A DNA stretch of 43,174 nucleotides, taken from the IMG/VR virus record IMGVR_UViG_3300047444_000168, positions 1 to 43,174 of that record, one strand, 5' to 3'. Origin of the DNA: a virus. The position numbers and the translations under genes were made by a program. Under the pieces are notes generated by a model. It saw only the letters and a program-made list of their open reading frames with translations. It had not been told where the DNA came from and searched no databases. Below, piece by piece: positions 33,799 through 42,495 of this stretch. Every line of letters starts with the position of its first letter. Within the stretch, counting starts at the first letter, position 1.

Positions 33799-33853
33799 GC
33801 CGGTCCCCCTGACGACACCACACAGAAAGATGACAAATGAAGATGACCTGTGA
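33791..33853 (+). pseudogene. Frameshifted repeat-bearing mini-ORF
   Basis: 20 codons (MTEPVPLTTPHRKMTNEDDL). The DNA keeps the CCCCTGACGACACC core found at the 5' ends of neighbouring genes but it is read in a different frame, giving PLTTP in place of APDDTP. In the repeat's usual frame a TGA at 33838 overlaps the ATG of the next gene (33837). A decayed leader cistron is likely. Confidence 0.4.
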
Positions 33854-34085
33854 TTCCTGTGGCGCAGATACTTCGCGTGAATGCGCGTGGCTCATTGAAA
33901 CGCCGAATAGCACCTATTGGGACGGCCACTTTCTCGACGGAAAAGGCTTCACGCCTAAAGTGGCTGACGCGGTTCGTTTCTCTCGGTTTCAGGATGCGGA
34001 AGCCGTCAAGCACTGGCTGCTCGGCACGTTCGCGTGGACACTACGGACGGCTCAGCACTGCTGGGTTGATTCGGTGCCTCAATGA
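33837..34085 (+). CDS. Accessory protein, 82 aa, Cys/Trp-rich
   Basis: MKMTCDSCGADTSRECAWLI begins with CxxC plus another Cys. The rest (GHFLDGKGFTPKVADAVRFS, then HWLLGTFAWTLRTAQHCWVD) is alpha/beta. Overlaps the following gene by 4 bp. Confidence 0.6.
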   Translation: MKMTCDSCGADTSRECAWLIETPNSTYWDGHFLDGKGFTPKVADAVRFSRFQDAEAVKHWLLGTFAWTLRTAQHCWVDSVPQ

Positions 34086-34507
34086 GCGAGCCGCCCGTCG
34101 CCCCTGACGACACCCCCACACGCCTCCAGCGCCTCCTATTTGAGGCTGGCGATGATGAAGTCGGACCTGCCTGTTCACGCGTTGAGGTGCCTCCGACGCT
34201 CGTGATGGACCCGGCGTTTCGGGAACCCTACGTGCAGGGGTATCGCCACGCGCTGTGGGATGCCCGCATGGCTGAAAAGGCCGAAGTCTCCCGTCTCCGC
34301 GAGGAAATGGCCCCTCTCTACAACACGGAGCAGTGGTTGAGGTGGTGTGACATCAGAGTCCTCGAACGCGCTGAAGCCGCCGAGGCCGAAGTCTCCCGTC
34401 TCCAGCAGGAGAACGCCTTATTCAGACGCAGCCTGGAGATGCTGACGAAGCAGTTAGACGAGAAGGACGAGCGTATTGTTGAGCTAGAAACACTGACGCA
34501 GATGTGA
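34082..34507 (+). CDS. Coiled-coil accessory protein, 141 aa
   Basis: MSEPPVAPDDTPTRLQRLLF starts with the repeated VAPDDTP module. Residues ~60-141 are one extended coiled coil (EKAEVSRLREEM, EAEVSRLQQENALFRRSLEM). It is the last gene before the terminase block. Unknown. Confidence 0.6.
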   Translation: MSEPPVAPDDTPTRLQRLLFEAGDDEVGPACSRVEVPPTLVMDPAFREPYVQGYRHALWDARMAEKAEVSRLREEMAPLYNTEQWLRWCDIRVLERAEAAEAEVSRLQQENALFRRSLEMLTKQLDEKDERIVELETLTQM

Positions 34508-34510
34508 TGA

Positions 34511-34534
34511 TGCAGTTGTATACTTCGGTGCCGC
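34511..34534 (+). promoter_or_regulatory. Late-type promoter candidate (TATACTTCGGT element)
   Basis: TGCAGTTGTATACTTCGGTG in the 27-bp gap before the small terminase; TATACT at 34519-34524. The TTG start at 34535 is only 10 nt downstream, so the mRNA may be almost leaderless. Confidence 0.6.
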
Positions 34535-34942
34535 TTGTCTAAGCACGCCCCCCGCGGACCCGTGAAGGTGCATACAGACCCTATGGACGGCACAAACCCC
34601 ATAGATGCCCCATTTACGCCCTGCACGGCGCACAGCCGCTCCGGCAACCGCTGCAAGCGTCGGCCCATCCCTGGCGGTGCCGTCTGCTACATGCACGGTG
34701 GGGCGGCTCCGCAGGTCCAAGCCTCTGCCAAAGAGCGCCTGATGGCCTTGCAACCCTTGGCGATTCAGACCTTAGCGAAGCTCTTAGCGCGGGACGAGTT
34801 CCCCACGGTGCAGCTCGGGGCGAGCAAGGATGTGCTCGACCGCACCGATGGTAAAGCCTTTGAGCAACCCCAGGAACTGAACATCACCATCAACATCGTG
34901 GATGTCCTGAAGCAGCGCCATGCTCGACGCCTCACGGCTTAG
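34535..34942 (+). CDS. Small terminase subunit
   Basis: 135 residues from TTG 34535 (no ATG lies near; the next is at about 34582). CTAHSRSGNRCKRRPIPGGA and CYMHGGAAPQVQ form the Cys/His cluster and HGGAAPQ motif common in small terminases of environmental phages. A helical C-terminus (LMALQPLAIQTLAKLLARDE) follows. It binds packaging sites on the concatemer and loads the large subunit. Overlaps the large terminase by 23 bp. Confidence 0.8.
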   Translation: MSKHAPRGPVKVHTDPMDGTNPIDAPFTPCTAHSRSGNRCKRRPIPGGAVCYMHGGAAPQVQASAKERLMALQPLAIQTLAKLLARDEFPTVQLGASKDVLDRTDGKAFEQPQELNITINIVDVLKQRHARRLTA

Positions 34943-36413
34943 TCCCACTGACGAACTGGCCTTAGCCGAATGGGCCAGAGACTGCGCCGAAGACCCCCTG
35001 CGCTTTGTGTTGGAAGCCTACCCATGGGGTGAACCAGGACCCCTGAGCCAGCATGACGGCCCTGATACGTGGCAGCGCGCCTTCCTCGAGGACCTCGGCC
35101 GGGAGGTCAGGACACGAGCCTTTGACGGCGTGACGCCCGTGCAGCCGATCCGACGGGCGGTCTCCAGCGGTCACGGCATTGGCAAGTCCGTCATGGTGGC
35201 GTGGCTGGTGGATTGGATCATGTCTACCCGGCCCTACTGTAAGGGGACCATTACCGCGAACACCTTTACCCAGTTGGAGACGAAGACCTGGGCCACGGTC
35301 CAGCACTGGACGGGCCTGTGTATTACGGCCCCGTGGTTTGCGGTGGTGGCGAACCGGATGTATCACCGGCAATATCCCAAAAGCTGGTTCTGCGCGCCGC
35401 AGTCCTGCCGGGAAGAGAACAGCGAAGCCTTCGCCGGCCAGCATGCCGCAGATAGCACGTCCTTCTACATCAACGACGAAGACTCGGCCGTGCCCGACAA
35501 GATCCACGAGGTCAGCGAAGGCGGATTAACCGACGGGGAGCCGATGCAGTTCCTGTTCGGCAACCCCACGAGGACCACGGGCGCCTTCCATGCGGCGTGC
35601 TTCGGGGTGCAGCGCTCACGGTATGTCGTGACCGTGGTGGACAGCCGGGAGAGCCGGTTTACCAACAAGACGCAGATTGCGGAATGGGCGCAGGACTATG
35701 GCGAAGGTTCAGACTTCTTCCGTGTTCGTGTGCTCGGCTTGCCGCCAGCGGCTTCGGACCTCCAGTTTATTGATACGGCGACCGTTGCGGCGGCCCAAGC
35801 CCGGGCAGTGCTCGCTTTGCCGGACGAGCCCCTTATCGCCGGCCTCGACCTCGCGAGGGGAGGCTCAGACGAGTGCGTCATCCGCTTTCGTCGCGGTCCA
35901 GATGCGCGTTCTATCCCGCCGATCCGTGTCCCTGGAGCGCAAGCGCGGGACAGTATGAAGATGGTCACGCTGGCGGCTGATGTCCTGACGCGGGACTACG
36001 CCGGCCAGAAGGTGGCGAAGCTCTTCGTGGATGCGACCGGCGGCAGTATCGGCGGCCCGATTGCGGACCGGCTTCGGCAGTTGGGCTATGACAACGTGAT
36101 TGACGTGCAGTTCGGTGGGGAGAGCCCTGACCCGAAGCTCGCCAACATGCGAGCGTATATGTGGTCCAAACTGCGCGACTGGTTGCCGCGGGGGGCGATT
36201 GACAGCACCTCGGCGCTCGAGATGGATCTGACCGGGCCAGGGTATACCCATGACAAGCAGGATCGGGTGCTCCTAGAATCGAAAGAGAACATGAAGAAGC
36301 GCGGGGTCGATAGTCCGGACGACGGGGACGCCTTGGCCCTGACGTTCGCGCAGCCGGTGCGGGTCGCCATGCCTATGCCAGCGCCCTATCGGCCCCGCGT
36401 TGGGTGGACATAG
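34920..36413 (+). CDS. Large terminase subunit (ATPase and nuclease)
   Basis: 497 residues. Walker A SGHGIGKS at 83-90, Walker B FYINDEDSA at 182-190, and the coupling motif in FLFGNPTRTT near 212-221 mark the packaging ATPase. The nuclease half starts near 305 with GLDLARGGSDE (first metal Asp), then VDATGGSIGG and SPDDGDALALTFA near the end. It drives DNA into the prohead through the portal and cuts the concatemer. Length is normal for the family. Confidence 0.92.
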   Translation: MLDASRLSPTDELALAEWARDCAEDPLRFVLEAYPWGEPGPLSQHDGPDTWQRAFLEDLGREVRTRAFDGVTPVQPIRRAVSSGHGIGKSVMVAWLVDWIMSTRPYCKGTITANTFTQLETKTWATVQHWTGLCITAPWFAVVANRMYHRQYPKSWFCAPQSCREENSEAFAGQHAADSTSFYINDEDSAVPDKIHEVSEGGLTDGEPMQFLFGNPTRTTGAFHAACFGVQRSRYVVTVVDSRESRFTNKTQIAEWAQDYGEGSDFFRVRVLGLPPAASDLQFIDTATVAAAQARAVLALPDEPLIAGLDLARGGSDECVIRFRRGPDARSIPPIRVPGAQARDSMKMVTLAADVLTRDYAGQKVAKLFVDATGGSIGGPIADRLRQLGYDNVIDVQFGGESPDPKLANMRAYMWSKLRDWLPRGAIDSTSALEMDLTGPGYTHDKQDRVLLESKENMKKRGVDSPDDGDALALTFAQPVRVAMPMPAPYRPRVGWT

Positions 36414-36436
36414 AACAGGTGTATACTGCCGTGCCA
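36414..36436 (+). promoter_or_regulatory. Late-type promoter candidate (TATACTGCCGTG variant)
   Basis: CAGGTGTATACTGCCGTGCC right after the large terminase, with TATACT at 36422-36427. It differs from the other three copies in the TTCG part. Confidence 0.5.
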
Positions 36437-36652
36437 GTGGACCCCTATCAGGCGCTGAAGACCACGGATACGTGGCAGCCGGCGAAGCTGCAGGTCGCGG
36501 AGCGTGACGATCTGCCGGCGCAGGTGGCGCTACTGACCGAACGCATCGCGGCCCTTGAGCGCCGGTATGCCCGGCTTGAGGAGCACATCCACTTCACGAA
36601 GGAACAGATTGCCGGCGTGGGCACGGTGGAGATTAGCGGCCATGAGTCCTGA
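36431..36652 (+). CDS. Small coiled-coil protein, 73 aa
   Basis: GTG 36431 or 36437 fits a start just after the promoter element; GTG 36404 would add nine codons and overlap the terminase. VDPYQALKTTDTWQPAKLQV then a coiled coil (QVALLTERIAALERRYARLE). Position between terminase and portal suggests a packaging accessory, unproven. Confidence 0.55.
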   Translation: MPVDPYQALKTTDTWQPAKLQVAERDDLPAQVALLTERIAALERRYARLEEHIHFTKEQIAGVGTVEISGHES

Positions 36653-36752
36653 CGAGCGGCAAGCCATCTGGGTCAAGGCGATTGAGCAGTTGCTGAAGCT
36701 GTCCCGCGACGATAAAGCCTTCCTGCGGCAGATCCACATCTCTCCGGAGTAG
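36642..36752 (+). CDS. Mini-protein, 36 aa
   Basis: MSPDERQAIWVKAIEQLLKL then a short tail, all helical. It overlaps the preceding gene by 11 bp, with GGAGATTAGCGGCC upstream. Possibly a real small late protein. Confidence 0.45.
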   Translation: MSPDERQAIWVKAIEQLLKLSRDDKAFLRQIHISPE

Positions 36753-36754
36753 CC

Positions 36755-37027
36755 ATGCCCGCCAAGTCGCGTAGTCAGCAACGCCTCATGCAAGCCGCGG
36801 AGCACGGGGCCACGTTCCCGATGGCTGAGAAGATCCGGTCGTCCATGACCCACGACCAGATGCACGACTTTGCGGTGGGCTCAGAGAAGGGCAAGCCTGA
36901 GCACGTCAAGAAGGCGCGGATGAGCAAGCCCGCGGCCGACCCGAACCACGAATCCTACGCCTATGACTGGCGGGCGCAGCAGCATCCGCATCGCAATCTG
37001 GGCAAGTTCCTGCACAAAGCGAAGTAA
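36755..37027 (+). CDS. DUF3008-like small protein, 90 aa
   Basis: MPAKSRSQQRLMQAAEHGAT is the recurring PAKSxxQQRxM start of a small protein often found between terminase and portal in phages. The rest is basic and His-rich. Function unknown. Stop overlaps the next ATG (TAATG). Confidence 0.65.
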   Translation: MPAKSRSQQRLMQAAEHGATFPMAEKIRSSMTHDQMHDFAVGSEKGKPEHVKKARMSKPAADPNHESYAYDWRAQQHPHRNLGKFLHKAK

Positions 37028-37236
37028 TGGGGCGTGAGGCTCGAGCGAATCCGCGCAGTGCAGACGGTGGGAAGCTCCCGCGCAGCCTGTTTACGGCTCG
37101 CCTCTCCCGGTTCTCGCAGCATTTCAAGACGCGCACCGAGTATGACGCGTATGTGGCGCAGGTCGAATTGACGGACGCGGAGCGCCGGTTGGTGGAGTCA
37201 TTGCTGCCCGAACGCCTCCGGGTCACGGAGTCCTGA
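37027..37236 (+). CDS. Small late protein, 69 aa
   Basis: Basic N-terminus (REARANPRSADGGKL) and a helical C-terminus (SRFSQHFKTRTEYDAYVAQV). Its stop overlaps the portal ATG (TGATG). Unknown. Confidence 0.6.
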   Translation: MGREARANPRSADGGKLPRSLFTARLSRFSQHFKTRTEYDAYVAQVELTDAERRLVESLLPERLRVTES

Positions 37237-39590
37237 TGGCTGAGAATCCCGGCCGCCCCCTCCCAGCGCGTCAATCCAGCGGCTCTGCAGAGGATGACGC
37301 CCTGCTCGTGGAACTCCGCGAACGGTATACCTACGGCCTCGACCAGTGGAAGCCCATCCGGGATGCCGCCAAAGAAGACATGCGGGTGGTGGGCGGGGAT
37401 CCGTGGGCGCCCAAGGACCGTCGGGCGCGAGAGGACGCCGGCCGGGTCTGTCTGTCGCTCGATGAACTGCACCAATACTTCAATCAACTGATCAACGAGG
37501 TCAGAGCCAACCCGCGGGCGCCGAAGTTTGATCCCACGGGCAACGGGGCGAACGCGCAGACCGCCGAGTTCTACCAGGGCAAGATGCGGGAGATTGAGTA
37601 TCGCTCGCAGGCGCAGATTGCCTATACGACCGCCTTTCAGAACGCGGTGCATCAATCTTACGGCTGGCTGCGGTTCAATACCAAGTATCAGCCCAAGGGC
37701 TTCGTGCAAGACCTGTGGATTGACAGTATCGAGAATCCAGACCTCGTGCTGTCAGACCCCGATGCCCTGCGGCCGTCATCCAGCGACCAGAGTTACCTGT
37801 TCTATCTGCAGTCGCGGAGCATCAAAGAGTTTCGCCGGGAGTTCCCGAAGGCTGAGGTGACCAACTTCACGCCCGAAGTGGTGAGTCAGGCACCGGCCTG
37901 GATTACCCCGGAGCGCGTGCAGGTGGCGGAATACTGGGTGGTGGAGCCGGTCACAAAGGAACTCGTCCTGCTGCAGTTGCCCAATGGGCAGACGCAGGGC
38001 TTCTACACCGACGAACTCGAGCAGATGCCGACGAATGGCGCGAAGGTCGTGGACCGCCGGCAGGAGCAAGTGCCCGAAGTCTGCATGTATCTGACCAACG
38101 GGGTTGAGATTCTGAAGAAGCCGGGGCAAGAGAAGCGGCAGCGGTGGGCCGGCAAATACATCCCGTTTGTGTCGTGCTTCGGGATGGTGATCTATGTGGA
38201 TGAGGGGTCGGGCCCGAAGCGCAAGATCCTGAGCATGACGCGGCTGGCCCGCGATCCCTACATGCTGTATTGCTACTACCGGACGTGCCAGGCGGAACTC
38301 GTGGGGATGACCCCGAAGATTCCCTACTTCGTGCGGCGAGGGTCGCTCAAGCCTGATCAACTGGCGAACCTTGCGAAGTCACTCCACGAGCCTATTTCCG
38401 TGATTGAGGTGGAGGCGTTCATCGACGGCATGCCCGGTCAGGCGCCCGAATTTCCCGTCCGCAACCCGTATGAGCCGTTCATCCAGAATCTGGAGATTGG
38501 CGCGGAGGCGGCGCGGCGGGCGATTCAGGCGGCGATGGGGATCAGTCCCTTGCCCACGCAGGCGCAGCGGCGGAATGATAAGTCTGGCGTGGCGCTGCAG
38601 CAGATTGAGTCCTCGCAGCAGAAGGGGTCGTTTCACTTTATCGACCACTACAACGAGATGCTGCACCAGGGCGCGGTGATTGTCGAAGACCTGATCCCGA
38701 AGGTCTATGACACGCCCCGCGAGGTCGGGGTTCGGGACGCGAAGGACAACGCCAAGACGGTCAGCATCAACAACCCCCAGATGCAGCGCAAGGGCGACAT
38801 GCCGAACGGCGTGGCCGGGGATCATACCGTCACCATCTCGGAAGGTCCCGCCTTTGAGAGCCAGCGAGCCGAGGGCGCGGCGTTTACCGATACGCTCGTG
38901 AGCAATCTGCAGATGATTGCGCAGGTCTCCGGACCGAAGGCTGCGGGGGCGGTGCTCGGGCTCGCGGTGAAGCTGAAGAATCTGGGCGAGATTGGCGATG
39001 AGATTGCCAAGATCGTGACGCCTCCGGAGTATGCGGAGCAGGACGGCCAAGACCAAATTCCGCCCCAGATTAAGGCTGCGTTGCAGCAGATGGGGCAAGA
39101 GAACCAGCAACTCAAGCAGGCGATCCAGTCGAAAGTGGCCGAGAAGCAGGCGGAAGCGCAGGCCAAAGGCCAGATTGACATGCAGAAGCAGCAACTGGAG
39201 GGGCAGCAGAAGCTCCAACAGTTGCAGCTTGAGCAGCAAGGCAAGGAACGGCTCGCGTGGATCCAGCAGACCGCCCAGATTGCGATTGCCGGCGCCAAGA
39301 TTGACGCCGAAGAGGCGCGGACGTTCGTGGATGCCGCGGAAAAGGGCTCCGCGAAGGCGCTCGACCTCCACATGGAGCACCTCGCGCATGTGCAGGATGC
39401 GGTCCATGCCACGGCGCAGATGACGCATGAGAAGGCGCTGAGCGAGCAGGAGCATGAGCAGGCACTGCGGGAGGCCCAAGTTGGGCAGCAGCACGCGCTC
39501 GAGCAAGCCGACCAGGGGCAGCAGCATGCCTTGGAGCAAGGGCAACAGGCGGCGGATCTGGCCCCTGAGCCTGCCGAGCCGTCGGCATGA
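37236..39590 (+). CDS. Portal protein, P22 gp1-like
   Basis: 784 residues. The head (LVELRERYTYGLDQWKPIRD, EDMRVVGGDPWAPKDRRARE) and core (VRANPRAPKFDPTGNGANAQ) fit the P22-type portal family (P22 gp1, 725 residues). About 170-590 is the portal body; from ~590 on the chain is a long Gln/Glu/Ala/Lys helix (QQKLQQLQLEQQGKERLAWI), like the barrel of P22 portals. It forms the dodecameric DNA channel at the capsid vertex. Flanked by terminase and scaffold. Confidence 0.88.
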   Translation: MAENPGRPLPARQSSGSAEDDALLVELRERYTYGLDQWKPIRDAAKEDMRVVGGDPWAPKDRRAREDAGRVCLSLDELHQYFNQLINEVRANPRAPKFDPTGNGANAQTAEFYQGKMREIEYRSQAQIAYTTAFQNAVHQSYGWLRFNTKYQPKGFVQDLWIDSIENPDLVLSDPDALRPSSSDQSYLFYLQSRSIKEFRREFPKAEVTNFTPEVVSQAPAWITPERVQVAEYWVVEPVTKELVLLQLPNGQTQGFYTDELEQMPTNGAKVVDRRQEQVPEVCMYLTNGVEILKKPGQEKRQRWAGKYIPFVSCFGMVIYVDEGSGPKRKILSMTRLARDPYMLYCYYRTCQAELVGMTPKIPYFVRRGSLKPDQLANLAKSLHEPISVIEVEAFIDGMPGQAPEFPVRNPYEPFIQNLEIGAEAARRAIQAAMGISPLPTQAQRRNDKSGVALQQIESSQQKGSFHFIDHYNEMLHQGAVIVEDLIPKVYDTPREVGVRDAKDNAKTVSINNPQMQRKGDMPNGVAGDHTVTISEGPAFESQRAEGAAFTDTLVSNLQMIAQVSGPKAAGAVLGLAVKLKNLGEIGDEIAKIVTPPEYAEQDGQDQIPPQIKAALQQMGQENQQLKQAIQSKVAEKQAEAQAKGQIDMQKQQLEGQQKLQQLQLEQQGKERLAWIQQTAQIAIAGAKIDAEEARTFVDAAEKGSAKALDLHMEHLAHVQDAVHATAQMTHEKALSEQEHEQALREAQVGQQHALEQADQGQQHALEQGQQAADLAPEPAEPSA

Positions 39591-39760
39591 TGAGCCTGCC
39601 GTTGCTCGAACGGCGGCGGGCGGTGATCATCTCGGATCTGCTGCTGAAGGTCGAAGTGAGCGACTGGCATGGTGTGGCGGACGCGGCGATGGATCTGCGG
39701 GAGATTGATGTGGCGATCAAACTCCTGAATAGCGACCGCAAACCCGTGTATACTTCGTGA
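39587..39760 (+). CDS. Small protein, 57 aa
   Basis: ATGATG start overlapping the portal stop (ATGA). SLPLLERRRAVIISDLLLKV and DWHGVADAAMDLREIDVAIK read as two helices. The final codons also form the TATACTTCG element before the scaffold gene. Unknown. Confidence 0.55.
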   Translation: MMSLPLLERRRAVIISDLLLKVEVSDWHGVADAAMDLREIDVAIKLLNSDRKPVYTS

Positions 39761-39766
39761 CCATAA
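39741..39766 (+). promoter_or_regulatory. Late-type promoter candidate (TATACTTCG element)
   Basis: CCCGTGTATACTTCGTGACC; TATACT at 39749-39754. It precedes the scaffold gene ATG at 39790 with a short AT-richer leader and weak AGAAAG ribosome site. Shared with three other late gene starts. Confidence 0.6.
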
Positions 39767-39789
39767 ACCTTGGATAGAAAGTAACCAGC

Positions 39790-40761
39790 ATGGCCGACGA
39801 ACCGATTGCCGCCTCGTCAGCGGTCGCTGAGACGCCTGTTGCACCTGAGTCGCCCGTCCTTCCGAATCTCTCGGGGATGAGCTCGGCGCAAGTGGCGGAA
39901 TGGCGCAAGACCGGCGAAGCCCCCAAGACGGAAGAAGCGGACTCGTCTACCGCCGAACCTGCCGCGCAGGTCGCCTCGACGGAGGTTGCTACCACGCCCG
40001 CCTCGGAACCGGGCTCACCGAAGAAGAAGAACGCCGAGAGTCGGAAGCCGGAACTGCAAGCCGAGATTGACGGACTGCTCAAGATCCGCGCTCAATTGCG
40101 GGCCGAAGTCCAAGCACCCGTCCCGGTCAGCCGCCCAGATGTGCAACCGGTCGCCTCATCGCCGACCGCGGCCTTTCCTGATTACGATACGTGGAGCACG
40201 CAGCAGCCAGCCGGCTCGGATATTCGCTATGAAGTCTATAGCGCCGAGTTTACGCTGGATGTGGCCGCCCGGAAGCAGCAAGTCTATGCGGATCAGCAAG
40301 CCCGCGAGGCGGCGCACCGGGAAGCCACGGAGTTGCAGAGCGCCTATCGTCAAGCCGCAGAGACCTTCGTGACGGACCATCCCGACTACTGGTCGGTGGT
40401 GAATCCGATTACGCAGCATCTGCCGGTGCAGAACGCGACGACGGAAGCGATGGGCGAGGTGATTGCCCGGTCTGCGAGCCCGCCGCACCTGCTCTACCAT
40501 CTCGGCACGCATACAGACGAGTTTCAACGCATCCTGAGTTTGCCGCCGGCCCGTGCCGTCTACGAACTCGGGAAGATTGAGGCGAGTCTGACGCCTTCCT
40601 CGGTGCCATCTGTCCCTCGGACGAGTGCCCCGCCGCCTCCGCAAACGTTGTCTACCCGCGCTGTCGCGCCCGTGGATGATGTCGATGCGGCGCTGGCGTC
40701 TGGGGACTTTCGTCGCTACAAGGCCGCGCAGAATGCGCGAGATGTGGCGGCACATAGATAG
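39790..40761 (+). CDS. Scaffolding protein
   Basis: 323 residues, Ala/Pro/Glu-rich, with no enzyme motif. A disordered N-terminus (EAPKTEEADSSTAEPAAQVA), a helical middle (PELQAEIDGLLKIRAQLRAE) and a second helical region with Gln/Ala (QVYADQQAREAAHREATELQ), ending in a basic tail (RRYKAAQNARDVAAHR). P22 gp8 is 303 residues and has a basic C-terminal helix that binds coat. Located between portal and coat as in P22. Confidence 0.8.
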   Translation: MADEPIAASSAVAETPVAPESPVLPNLSGMSSAQVAEWRKTGEAPKTEEADSSTAEPAAQVASTEVATTPASEPGSPKKKNAESRKPELQAEIDGLLKIRAQLRAEVQAPVPVSRPDVQPVASSPTAAFPDYDTWSTQQPAGSDIRYEVYSAEFTLDVAARKQQVYADQQAREAAHREATELQSAYRQAAETFVTDHPDYWSVVNPITQHLPVQNATTEAMGEVIARSASPPHLLYHLGTHTDEFQRILSLPPARAVYELGKIEASLTPSSVPSVPRTSAPPPPQTLSTRAVAPVDDVDAALASGDFRRYKAAQNARDVAAHR

Positions 40762-40770
40762 GCGGCTCCG

Positions 40771-42015
40771 ATGCCGACAACGAACTCCTGGAATGTCGTC
40801 GATTGGCTGACGACTGAAGGGCTCCGACTGCTCACGAACAAACTGGCCGTGGCCCAGTTTGGCAACACGAACTACAACAAGGAATTCACGCGGGACTTCG
40901 CGGTCGGGGAAACCGTCCGTGTCCCCCGTCCGTTCCAGCCGACGATCCGCACCGGCCTCGGGTATAACCCGCAGGCGGTGACACGCATCTACACCACGGT
41001 CACCGTCGATCAGATCTTCGGCGTGGACCTCGAGTGGGATGACGTGCAGAAGGCGCTCGAAGTCACCCGCCCCGATGCGCAGCTCCGCGATCAGGTGCTC
41101 GATCCCTGCATGTCCTACATCGCGCAGGAGATTGACAGCCGGTTCACGCAGTATGCGTATCAGCATGCCAACAACGTCGTTGGGGTGCTCGGGACGGACC
41201 CGACCTCGACCACCATCACGATGCAGGCCCGTCAGCGGCTGATTGAGAAAGCCTGCCCGCCGTCGGGCAACAAGGGCTTCATCATTCCGCCCTCGGTCAA
41301 CACCTCGCTGACCCCGGCGATCCAGTCCCTGTTCCAGCCCGACGACGAAGTGTCGCGGCTGTTCAAGGAAGGGTCTCTCGGTCGCCTGAGCGGATTCAAG
41401 TGGTATGAGAGCATGAGTCTCTACAGCCACACCGCTGGCACGTGGGCCGGCGCCGTGACCATCACGACCACGATGGCGAGCGGCGATACGACCATTGCCG
41501 TGACCTGCACCAACGGCGACACGTTCAAGAAGGGTGACAAGATCGGGATTACCGGCTTCTATGCCGTCAACCCGATGACCCGTCGCACGACCACCACGGC
41601 GACGACGATGCAGGTCACGGTGCTTGCGGACGTGACGGCGTCGGGCACCTCGGCCACGCTGAGCATCTCGCCAGCGATTTACGGCCCGGGTTCGCCGTAT
41701 CAGAACGTGAACGCGCTGCCGACGGCGACGACCGCGCTGGTCCTCTGGCCGGGCACCACGAGCCCCAACGGCAAAGTGGGCAAGGTCGGGCTGGCGATTC
41801 ATCCCGATGCGTTCGCGCTGGTCGGGGTCAAGCTCGAGACGCCGAAGGCGGTCGAAATGTCCTCACAACAGCGGGATCCCGACACGGGGATCAGCATCCG
41901 CTTTGTGAAGGCGTGGGACCCTGTTCAATCGAAGATGATCCACCGGTTCGATGTCCTGATGGGCTTCGGATCCCTGTATTCGGACAACTGCGCCGTCGCC
42001 ATCGCGTGCGGTTAA
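40771..42015 (+). CDS. Major capsid protein, P22 coat-like
   Basis: 414 residues. It opens with LTTEGLRLLTNKLAVAQFGN and TNYNKEFTRDFAVGETVRVP, the pattern of P22-type HK97-fold coat proteins. Residues ~225-320 contain an inserted Thr/Ala/Val-rich beta region (VTITTTMASGDTTIAVTCTN) at the place of the P22 I-domain. The C-terminal part restores the HK97 core (HPDAFALVGVKLETPKAVEM). Highest-copy structural gene, following the scaffold. Confidence 0.9.
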   Translation: MPTTNSWNVVDWLTTEGLRLLTNKLAVAQFGNTNYNKEFTRDFAVGETVRVPRPFQPTIRTGLGYNPQAVTRIYTTVTVDQIFGVDLEWDDVQKALEVTRPDAQLRDQVLDPCMSYIAQEIDSRFTQYAYQHANNVVGVLGTDPTSTTITMQARQRLIEKACPPSGNKGFIIPPSVNTSLTPAIQSLFQPDDEVSRLFKEGSLGRLSGFKWYESMSLYSHTAGTWAGAVTITTTMASGDTTIAVTCTNGDTFKKGDKIGITGFYAVNPMTRRTTTTATTMQVTVLADVTASGTSATLSISPAIYGPGSPYQNVNALPTATTALVLWPGTTSPNGKVGKVGLAIHPDAFALVGVKLETPKAVEMSSQQRDPDTGISIRFVKAWDPVQSKMIHRFDVLMGFGSLYSDNCAVAIACG

Positions 42016-42027
42016 GAGGAGAATCAC

Positions 42028-42495
42028 ATGTCAATGCCTTACGGATCGGGTTTCTCCCCGCTGACCGGCGAACCACGGATGGGAATGATTCCCGTCCCGA
42101 CGCGGATCGCCACAGCGATGACGCTGACGACCGGCGGCGGGGTCCGCACGCTGACCGCAGCGGAAGTGCTCGGCGGCGTGCTCATCGTGAACTGCGACGA
42201 TGCCCAGACGGCGAACCTGCCGACGGGCACACTGCTCAATGCGGCGCTGCCGGGTTGCTCGGTGGGTGCTTCGTTCGAGCTGGACGTGGTGAACGTGGGT
42301 GATACCACGCTGACCATCGCGGTCGGCACGGGTGGCACGTTGGTGCAGGGCAACAGCAAGAGCACCGTCGCGACCATCGTGGCGCAAGCCTCGAAGCGGT
42401 TCGTGATCATCGTCACGGGCGTGACGCAAAACGGAGACGCCTCGGATGCCTACCAGGTCATCGGGATGGGATCCATTGCGGCGTCGAACGCCTAG
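42028..42495 (+). CDS. Capsid decoration or minor virion protein candidate
   Basis: 155 residues with the strong Shine-Dalgarno GAGGAG. A short N-terminal arm (PYGSGFSPLTGEPRMGMIPV) precedes a beta-rich domain (LGGVLIVNCDDAQTANLPTG, ELDVVNVGDTTLTIAVGTGG). Position directly after coat is typical of decoration proteins. Function inferred from position. Confidence 0.65.
   Translation: MSMPYGSGFSPLTGEPRMGMIPVPTRIATAMTLTTGGGVRTLTAAEVLGGVLIVNCDDAQTANLPTGTLLNAALPGCSVGASFELDVVNVGDTTLTIAVGTGGTLVQGNSKSTVATIVAQASKRFVIIVTGVTQNGDASDAYQVIGMGSIAASNA

Larger units (their letters stand above)
32757..34116. repeat. Dispersed CCCCTGACGACACC repeat at gene 5' ends
   Basis: Copies near 32766, 32896, 33365, 33806 and 34101, three of them extended to CGTCGCCCCTGACGACACCC. 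Four encode PDDTP at or near the N-terminus of separate small genes; one is read in another frame. A weaker copy lies near 32595. Confidence 0.7.

Noticed and set aside
38379-39545. 388-codon minus-strand Leu-rich open frame opposite the portal
   Set aside because: Antisense of Gln/Glu/Lys coiled-coil codons gives Leu/Pro-rich nonsense.
40156-41802. 548-codon minus-strand open frame opposite scaffold and coat
   Set aside because: Arg/His-rich mirror of the two structural genes, with no domain signal; the plus strand is the recognisable one.
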